Shown one piece after another: positions 7,000 through 11,232 of a DNA stretch of 11,232 nucleotides. The notes beneath the pieces are model-generated. The model searched no databases. It was not told the DNA's origin and was given only the letters and a program-made list of their open reading frames with translations. The position numbers and the translations under genes were made by a program. This stretch comes from QALR01 sp964466625 (GTDB taxonomy: Bacteria; Bacillota; Clostridia; Oscillospirales; CAG-272). The first letter of the stretch is position 1. Each line of letters opens with the position of its first letter. The stretch is from positions 1-11,232 of the forward strand of contig CAYXQF010000062.1 in the NCBI GenBank assembly GCA_964466625.1, in the 5' to 3' direction.

Positions 7000-7028
7000 T
7001 TTTCATCTGCTCTCTTATGTGGTATAAT
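7000..7028 (+). promoter_or_regulatory. hpf promoter
   Basis: TTTTCA (7000-7005), a 17-nt spacer and a perfect TATAAT (7023-7028) preceded by TGG as an extended -10. The expected start point is near 7034-7036, leaving a leader of about 49 nt before hpf. Confidence 0.75.
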
Positions 7029-7046
7029 ATACTCGTAAGAGAGCAG
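7007..7046. promoter_or_regulatory. Perfect 11-bp inverted repeat enclosing the hpf -10 box
   Basis: CTGCTCTCTTA (7007-7017) and its exact reverse complement TAAGAGAGCAG (7036-7046) are separated by 18 bp that contain the extended -10. The left arm lies within the promoter spacer and the right arm over the transcription start. Only the right arm would be transcribed, so it cannot fold as an RNA hairpin from this promoter; a DNA operator is the natural reading. Confidence 0.6.
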
Positions 7047-7083
7047 TCGCTTTTTTACAAATACGCGCGAAAGGTGAAATTCT

Positions 7084-7614
7084 ATGAAAACCACGATCCT
7101 TCTCAGACAAGTTACCATTGATGATTCTGTACGCACCCTCATCGAAAAGAAGATTGGAAAGCTTGACAAGTTCTTCCATGATAATGCGGAAGCGTTCGTA
7201 ACGCTGAGCAAAAAACGCGAACAGGAAATCTTAGAACTGACGATTACCGCGGCGGGCTCTCTCTTCCGCAGTGAAGTGGCAGGCCCTTCGTTCTGCCATG
7301 CTATCGATACAGCTGTTAACGTCATCGAACGCCAGATCCGTAAAAATAAAACAAGGCTGGAAAAGAAACTTCGCGAAGGTGCATTTCTCGACGGCGGTGC
7401 TCTTTCCCCTGCTGAAGTCGTTGAAGAAGAAACCGAATTCAAGATCCGCAAGAAATCCTTCGAACTCAAACCCATGACTGCAGAAGAAGCGATCCTTCAA
7501 ATGAACCTCATCGGCCACGAATTTTTCGTTTACGAAGATCAGGACAGCGAAGCGATCTGCGTTGTTTACAAGAGAAAAGACGGCGCATACGGTCTTATCG
7601 AAACACATCATTGA
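7084..7614 (+). CDS. hpf: Long-form ribosome hibernation promoting factor
   Basis: A 176-residue protein with the two-domain layout of long HPF, which dimerises 70S ribosomes into inactive 100S particles in stationary phase or stress. The S30AE (RaiA-like) domain covers about residues 1-98, with strands beginning MKTTILLRQVTID and the basic helix IERQIRKNKTRLEKKLRE. An acidic linker rich in Glu follows at about 105-118. The C-terminal dimerisation domain at about 120-175 has the signature KSFELKPMTAEEAILQMNL, GHEFFVYED and VVYKRKDGAYGLIE. The length fits the family (about 175-190). AAGGTGA (7071-7077) precedes the ATG by about 6 nt. It is monocistronic, with a strong promoter carrying an inverted repeat and a strong terminator 14 bp after the stop. 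Confidence 0.95.
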   Translation: MKTTILLRQVTIDDSVRTLIEKKIGKLDKFFHDNAEAFVTLSKKREQEILELTITAAGSLFRSEVAGPSFCHAIDTAVNVIERQIRKNKTRLEKKLREGAFLDGGALSPAEVVEEETEFKIRKKSFELKPMTAEEAILQMNLIGHEFFVYEDQDSEAICVVYKRKDGAYGLIETHH

Positions 7615-7627
7615 TCTATAAAATACC

Positions 7628-7657
7628 AAAGGGACGGTTTTCACCGTCCCTTTTCTT
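7628..7657 (+). terminator. hpf intrinsic terminator
   Basis: A perfect 11-bp stem, AAAGGGACGGT (7628-7638) with ACCGTCCCTTT (7643-7653), has a TTTC loop and is followed by TTTTCTTGTT. It may also act weakly on the converging XRE-gene transcript, whose side reads TTTGGTATTTTA. Confidence 0.9.
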
Positions 7658-7660
7658 GTT

Positions 7661-7740
7661 GAGGCTCCGCCTCAAACTCCGCACGAGATTCCATCTCGTG
7701 GCTCTGCCTAAGGGACAATGTCCCTTAGGAATCCCGATGT
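7661..7740. repeat. Hairpin-rich dispersed repeat, left copy
   Basis: Three consecutive perfect small hairpins: GAGGC/GCCTC (7661-7673), CACGAGAT/ATCTCGTG (7682-7700, TCC loop) and CCTAAGGGACA/TGTCCCTTAGG (7707-7729, one central base). The last is followed by AATCCCGATGT. The final hairpin plus this tail is related to 9084-9115 in the same orientation. The TAA stop of the XRE-type gene (7725-7727, minus strand) and its last four codons lie in this repeat. It resembles dispersed palindromic units seen in clostridial genomes. Confidence 0.65.
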
Positions 7741-8942
7741 AGGGGATATGTTTTTGTCAGATTTTCCAAGCGTGCGACATACGTCTTATATCGCTCGTCC
7801 TCGCGAATCGGATCGAACCACTCCCAGCCGCGTCGATTGGCAAGGATATTATACGGACTTTTCAACGAAATGAAGCCGAAAGACCAATAGTCGAGCATTT
7901 CGTATGCACCTGCAAATTGGAAGAATACACAATGTTGATCCTCCTTAGGAATATAGATCTTCGCTTTTATCGTGATCGCAGGGGAAGAACAGCCGATAAT
8001 ATCCCCATCTTTCAGCGCCGCCACCTTTTCCACAAGGGAAACGGTGTCCTCCAAAGCAACGAATGCGCCCTCTTTATCACCTGTCGAAGCGAGATAACAC
8101 GCATGGCGGAAGCCCATCATCACGCGTTGCGGCGTCCAAAGATCGATCTTGCCATTTGCGGTGATGGGGTGTGCCTCATCGGGCGTTTGATCACAAATGG
8201 AATGCAAGAGCGAAAGCTGCACACGGCTTCTCCAAAGGCAGTCTGCGGCGCTTCGCTTTTGTTCACGCTGAATCCAATCGGTATCCAGAAGATCCCTAAT
8301 CTGCACGAAAAGGTTTCTCTGGCGCATAATATCTGCCATTTCCCACTCTTTTCGGGCAAAATAGCGCGCTTGCAGCAGATGCTCTTTCGTAATGACTTGC
8401 ACCGTGGCGTTTTCTTTCAAAAAATCAGCAATATGCTCGTCGTCCTCCCAAAGTGCCATACAATGCACAATGGTATCCTTGCTCCATTTATCAATATGAT
8501 TGCTTGCAAGCACGGTTTCCGTCGCAAGACGAAGTTCATGCAGCACGCGCGGATCGCGCCAGATCGTCTTGCCGCTATGATAAAGCGCAGTGAAAAACTG
8601 CCAGAAATGCTTGCCGTTAGCAAAATCGCGTCTGAGCTCCCGAAGCTTTAAAACGACAGCGTCCACGTCCACCTCAGACATTTTCAAAAGGGCTTCATAG
8701 TCCGCAAGCAGTGCAAGATACTGCTCCTCACGGCGTGCATCATCTCTACCGAGGAGCGTATCCACCGTCACGGAAAAGATATCCGCGATGCTCGGCAAAA
8801 GCTCCATATCGGGATATGTCGAGCCATTTTCCCAACGGCTGACGGATTGATAGGAAACGCCAAGCTTTTCCGCCAGCGCGTCCTGTGTCATATTCGCATC
8901 TCTGCGATATTTTCTGATATTTTCTCCAATACCCAGTTTCAT
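7725..8942 (-). CDS. XRE-family transcriptional regulator with long helical C-terminal domain
   Basis: A 405-residue protein. Residues about 4-62 form a Cro/CI-type helix-turn-helix (IGENIRKYRRDANMTQ, LAEKLGVSYQSVSRWENG, YPDMELLPSIADIFSVTVDTLLG). The remaining 340 residues are mostly helical, rich in Trp, Leu and Ala with no enzyme motif. They look like a TPR-like sensor or peptide-binding region, as in regulators that respond to a small ligand. Two ATGs stand in tandem at 8945 and 8942. AGGA (8949-8952) is 3 nt from the first and 6 nt from the second, so the second is preferred. A further in-frame ATG at 9014 lies upstream of the promoter and can be dismissed. The gene stands alone, with inverted repeats over its promoter suggesting autoregulation, and repeats on both sides. 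Its target genes are unknown. Confidence 0.8.
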   Translation of the reverse strand: MKLGIGENIRKYRRDANMTQDALAEKLGVSYQSVSRWENGSTYPDMELLPSIADIFSVTVDTLLGRDDARREEQYLALLADYEALLKMSEVDVDAVVLKLRELRRDFANGKHFWQFFTALYHSGKTIWRDPRVLHELRLATETVLASNHIDKWSKDTIVHCMALWEDDEHIADFLKENATVQVITKEHLLQARYFARKEWEMADIMRQRNLFVQIRDLLDTDWIQREQKRSAADCLWRSRVQLSLLHSICDQTPDEAHPITANGKIDLWTPQRVMMGFRHACYLASTGDKEGAFVALEDTVSLVEKVAALKDGDIIGCSSPAITIKAKIYIPKEDQHCVFFQFAGAYEMLDYWSFGFISLKSPYNILANRRGWEWFDPIREDERYKTYVARLENLTKTYPLHRDS

Positions 8943-8993
8943 CATAGATCCTTTCCGTTTGCGCGCAAACCCTTGTGTTTCCCCGGTATCTTC

Positions 8994-9022
8994 ATTATAC
9001 GCTCTTTTTCTCACATTTGCAA
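8994..9022 (-). promoter_or_regulatory. Promoter of the XRE-type regulator gene
   Basis: On the minus strand, TTGCAA (9017-9022), a 17-nt spacer and a perfect TATAAT (8994-8999). The transcript would start near 8987, about 45 nt before the chosen ATG. Confidence 0.75.
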
Positions 9023-9060
9023 TAACGCATATTGTGAGAATTTTTCACTCAAAGTGAGAG
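9008..9060. promoter_or_regulatory. Inverted repeats over the XRE promoter, candidate autoregulatory operator
   Basis: TTCTCACA (9008-9015) and TGTGAGAA (9033-9040) are perfect 8-bp arms that bracket the -35 hexamer. A second pair, TCACT (9045-9049) and AGTGA (9053-9057), lies just upstream. Four CTCAC/GTGAG-type half-sites therefore lie within 53 bp. Repression by the regulator itself is inferred from position. Confidence 0.5.
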
Positions 9061-9083
9061 GCAGGATTCCACCCAGCACCCAA

Positions 9084-9217
9084 CCAAGGGATATTATCCC
9101 TTGGGAATCCCAATGTGAAGGCACCACCTATATACTTTCCCATTTTGGGTTCCAAGGGGCAATGCCCTTTGGCAGGTGCAGGACAGCGTCTTGCCGGGGT
9201 TTGGGGTGGAGTCCCAA
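9084..9217. repeat. Hairpin-rich dispersed repeats, right cluster
   Basis: This stretch between the regulator and rlmCD has no gene but four small hairpins. The first is a 9-bp stem (9084-9104, loop ATT) followed by AATCCCAATGT, related to 7707-7740. The second is a 9-bp stem (9152-9172, loop AAT, one G-T pair). The third is GCAGGAC with GTCTTGC (9178-9194). The fourth is TTGGGG with TCCCAA (9201-9217). Together they look like two fused units of the same palindromic repeat family. Confidence 0.6.
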
Positions 9218-9223
9218 TTGTCC

Positions 9224-9252
9224 TTGACTTTTGAGGTGTGGAATGATACAAT
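9224..9252 (+). promoter_or_regulatory. rlmCD promoter
   Basis: TTGACT (9224-9229), a 17-nt spacer and TACAAT (9247-9252), each 5 of 6 to consensus, with TGA before the -10 as an extended element. It starts directly after the repeat cluster, 45 nt before the ATG. Confidence 0.8.
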
Positions 9253-9296
9253 AAAAGGTAAGATAAATACTTAGAAAACGAGGTAATATCGCTGTT

Positions 9297-10925
9297 ATGT
9301 TAAAGAAAAACGATATCGTTAAAATAGAGATCACAGACCTGACCGCCGAGGGCATGGGTGTTGGCAAACACGAAGGTTATGTGTTGTTTGTACCCAAAAC
9401 TGCTATCGGTGACGTTATCATGGCGAAGGTTTTGAAACCTTTGAAAAATCACGGCTTTGCCAAATGTGGAGAAATTCTTGTGAGAAGCGCGGATAGAGTC
9501 GATGTGGATTGTCCTGTTTTTCAGAAATGCGGCGGTTGCCTCTTCCGTCATATTTCTTATGAAGCGGAGCTCTCCATGAAAAAAAGCTGGGTGGACGAGC
9601 ATTTCCGCCGCATTGCAAAATTGGATATCGCGTGCGATCGCATTATTCCCTCTCCTGCGGAAAACGGTTATCGCAACAAAGCGCAGATCCCTTGCGGTAA
9701 AGATGCGGAAGGAAAACCTTCTTTCGGTTTCTTTGCGCCACACAGCCACCGCATCATTCCGTCGGAAAACTGCTGTTTGCAACCCACTTTCTATGGCGAG
9801 ATCGTGAAAATCACGGAAAAATTTATGAATCAATATGGCATCGAGCCTTACGATGAGCTGACACACAAAGGACTTTTGCGTCATATTTTCATTCGTGACG
9901 GCAGAGTCAGCGGCGAAGTTATGGTCTGCCTTGTTTGCAATGGGGAAAAGATTCCGCACAGCGAAAAACTCGTCAAAATGCTCACGGATCATAATCCGAA
10001 CATCAAGAGCATCGTTTTAAATGTAAATAAAAAGCCCGGCAATGAGATTTTGGGACTGAAATGTATCACGCTTTACGGCAAGGATACCATCACAGATACG
10101 CTTTGCGGCTTGGAATTTGATATTTCCCCGCTCTCTTTCTACCAAGTCAATCATGACGGCGCGGAAAAGCTTTACGCCGTTGCTGCAGAGTTTGCAGCAC
10201 TAAACCAAGGGGAAACACTCCTTGACCTTTATTGCGGTGTCGGCACGATCGGTCTTTCCATGGCGAAAAACGCAGGCAAGCTGATCGGTGTGGAAGTGAT
10301 TGACGCGGCTGTGGAAAACGCGCGCCGCAATGCCGCAAAAAATGACATTCACAATGCAACGTTTTTCTGTGCTGATGCAGGAAAAGCTGCCATGAAGCTG
10401 GCAGAAGCCGGTGAAACACCTGATGTTGTCATCGTCGATCCGCCGCGCAAGGGTTGCGGCGAGGACGTCATTGAAGCGATGAAGATCATGAACCCGAAGC
10501 GCATCGTCATGGTTTCCTGCAACAGCGCCACTGCCGCACGCGATTGCGCAAGACTCGCAGAAATCGGATACTTCCCCACCAAGATGAGAGCTGTAGATAT
10601 GTTCCCGAGAACGGGGCATGTTGAGACGGTTGTCCTCTTGTCACGGGAAACATATCCACAAACAATAGAGATCAAGATGGAAGTGGAAACAGGCGAAGTC
10701 AAGGAACACCCCACCTACAAGCACATACAGGAATATGTCAAAGAAAAGTATGGCTTCAAGGTGCATACTGCTTATATTGCCGAAGTCAAGCGTATGTGCG
10801 GCTTGGATATGCACAAAGCACCTAATGCAGTTGAGCAGCGAAAGCACGAATATCACCCTTGCCCACCTGAAAAGGTTGAGGCAATAAAAGACGCGCTACG
10901 GCATTTTGGACTCATAGCAGAGTGA
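9297..10925 (+). CDS. rlmCD: RlmCD/RumA-type 23S rRNA uracil-C5 methyltransferase with foreign C-terminal tail
   Basis: A 542-residue TrmA-family enzyme that methylates uracil C5 in 23S rRNA using SAM. An N-terminal TRAM domain (about 1-60) binds RNA. The 4Fe-4S cysteines C72, C78, C81 and C159 keep the family spacing (C-x5-C-x2-C-x77-C). The SAM site is LLDLYCGVGTIGL (308-320), with DPPRKG at 381-386. The nucleophile is C408 in MVSCN and the base is E443 in GHVETVVLL. The catalytic part ends near residue 450, where the family normally stops. A tail of about 90 residues follows (TYKHIQEYVKEKYGFKV, TAYIAEVKRMCGLD, KVEAIKDALRHFGLI). I recognise this tail from clostridial genes of this family interrupted by integrative elements. 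GAGGT (9280-9284) is 12 nt before the ATG. Whether it targets one or both of the RlmC and RlmD positions is not visible. Confidence 0.9.
   Translation: MLKKNDIVKIEITDLTAEGMGVGKHEGYVLFVPKTAIGDVIMAKVLKPLKNHGFAKCGEILVRSADRVDVDCPVFQKCGGCLFRHISYEAELSMKKSWVDEHFRRIAKLDIACDRIIPSPAENGYRNKAQIPCGKDAEGKPSFGFFAPHSHRIIPSENCCLQPTFYGEIVKITEKFMNQYGIEPYDELTHKGLLRHIFIRDGRVSGEVMVCLVCNGEKIPHSEKLVKMLTDHNPNIKSIVLNVNKKPGNEILGLKCITLYGKDTITDTLCGLEFDISPLSFYQVNHDGAEKLYAVAAEFAALNQGETLLDLYCGVGTIGLSMAKNAGKLIGVEVIDAAVENARRNAAKNDIHNATFFCADAGKAAMKLAEAGETPDVVIVDPPRKGCGEDVIEAMKIMNPKRIVMVSCNSATAARDCARLAEIGYFPTKMRAVDMFPRTGHVETVVLLSRETYPQTIEIKMEVETGEVKEHPTYKHIQEYVKEKYGFKVHTAYIAEVKRMCGLDMHKAPNAVEQRKHEYHPCPPEKVEAIKDALRHFGLIAE
10617..10650 (+). 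mobile_element. Putative attachment-site region, left boundary of an integrated element
   Basis: This segment codes for HVETVVLLSR, the conserved end of the TrmA-family catalytic domain, and marks where the unusual tail begins. The 3' end of rum/rlmCD-type genes is a known insertion site for integrative conjugative elements; the streptococcal ICESp2905 is one reported case. The element would extend rightwards beyond the window. The second junction is not present, so the core and exact boundary are unknown. Confidence 0.45.
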
Positions 10926-10928
10926 CCT

Positions 10929-10967
10929 AATAGGCATGGTCGAATAATCGGCTATGCCTATTTTTTT
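10929..10967 (+). terminator. Strong intrinsic terminator after rlmCD
   Basis: AATAGGCAT (10929-10937) pairs with ATGCCTATT (10954-10962). The stem continues inward with six more pairs, two of them G-T, to an ATAA loop, giving 15 bp. Seven Ts follow at 10961-10967. It begins 3 bp after the rlmCD stop. Confidence 0.92.
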
Positions 10968-11103
10968 CTGTGCGTTTTCGGGGTAATTATCGCCGTTTTC
11001 ATCGTCTGTAAGCCTTTGTTCGTTCTCGTCTAATATCCTATCCCTTAATCTCTCTTTTTGAGGGAAGGGAGAAAGTCGGAGAGGAAAAAGAGGGTGAAGC
11101 GGA

Positions 11104-11156
11104 GGCTGTGGGAACGGTGCGTAAACCGCTTGCGGTTTTCCACGGTTTCCATAGCC
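11104..11156. repeat. 53-nt extended hairpin
   Basis: Positions 11104-11115 pair with 11145-11156 over 12 consecutive positions, two of them G-T. After a G-G mismatch three pairs follow (11117-11119 with 11141-11143). After a bulged C11120 there is one more pair (11121-11140). After a T-T mismatch comes AAACCGC with GCGGTTT (11123-11138). In RNA the tip would be a CUUG tetraloop closed by G-C, a known stable loop. Confidence 0.65.
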
Positions 11157-11167
11157 GCAGCGAGGGA

Positions 11168-11232
11168 GAAAAGGGAGAGGTGACTTTCTCTTTAAGGCGG
11201 CGTTAGCCGCTGCTCTTTTGCTCTCCCTTTTC
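11168..11232. repeat. 12-bp inverted repeat enclosing a GC-rich hairpin
   Basis: GAAAAGGGAGAG (11168-11179) is the exact reverse complement of CTCTCCCTTTTC (11221-11232), whose last base is the window edge, so the arms may be longer. Inside lies GCGGC with GCCGC around a GTTA loop (11197-11210). Confidence 0.6.

Larger units (their letters stand above)
10971..11232. other. Gene-free, purine-skewed stretch, probably element end
   Basis: No frame here has a start, ribosome binding site and protein-like composition together. A frame on the minus strand stays open from the right edge to TAG 10896-10898, but it runs through the terminator and into rlmCD. From 11061 the plus strand is markedly purine-rich (runs of GGGAG, GAGG, AAAAAGAGGG). 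Two large hairpins occupy 11104-11156 and 11168-11232. Non-coding structured DNA at the end of an integrated element is my reading. Confidence 0.4.

Noticed and set aside
6906..7083. Riboswitch or T-box in the hpf leader region
   Set aside because: Most of the stretch lies upstream of the promoter, and the leader is only about 49 nt with no conserved motif seen.
7661..7740. CRISPR-like array of short repeats
   Set aside because: The units are different palindromes with no constant spacer length and no repeat identity; they are hairpins of a dispersed repeat.
10896..11231. Minus-strand frame open from the window edge to TAG 10896-10898, ending with an acidic stretch (ILDENEQRLTDDENG)
   Set aside because: It would run through a strong terminator and into the rlmCD coding region, and most of it is Pro/Arg-rich translation of the hairpins. 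No start is in view. A real gene end is possible but unsupported; the sequence to the right would decide.

Overview
The window reads as chromosomal DNA of an anaerobic, spore-forming Firmicute of class Clostridia, probably a gut-type lineage. The evidence is AAGGAG-type ribosome binding sites, sigma-A promoters with extended -10 boxes, a SleL-type spore cortex enzyme, a YqeG phosphatase, a long-form hibernation factor and an RlmCD-type rRNA methyltransferase. Genes lie on both strands in short units separated by good intrinsic terminators. I see no rRNA, tRNA or CRISPR array.

Left part (1-2080): the 3' end of a cysteine-rich DUF3795-type gene is followed by a terminator. Next come sleL (LysM-LysM-GH18, minus strand) and, divergently, a DUF2500 membrane protein; their promoters overlap back to back. 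Middle left (2038-3815, minus strand): a NodB-type polysaccharide deacetylase and an APH(3')-like kinase start 2 bp apart as a coupled pair. They are followed by the C-terminal remnant of a HAD phosphatase that runs into a shared terminator.

Middle (3816-6905, plus strand): divergent from that operon is a two-gene unit, yqeG and a Rad50/SbcC-like ATPase with a membrane hairpin where a zinc hook would be. The genes overlap by ATGA. The intergenic region carries the same 10-bp palindrome at both promoters. Then comes hpf (7084-7614), whose -10 box sits exactly between the arms of a perfect 11-bp inverted repeat, followed by a strong terminator.

Right part: a minus-strand XRE-type regulator (7725-8942) has inverted repeats over its own promoter and is flanked on both sides by related hairpin-rich dispersed repeats. 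One of these supplies its stop codon. At 9297-10925 is an RlmCD-type 23S rRNA uracil methyltransferase with all catalytic and Fe-S residues, plus an unusual tail of about 90 residues. I interpret the tail as encoded by the end of an integrated mobile element that entered the 3' end of the gene. The last 300 bases have no convincing gene but hold a strong terminator and two large hairpins, which fits the outer end of such an element. No complete new defence system is visible. The best candidates for something undescribed are the yqeG/membrane-ATPase pair, the hpf operator and the structured element end.
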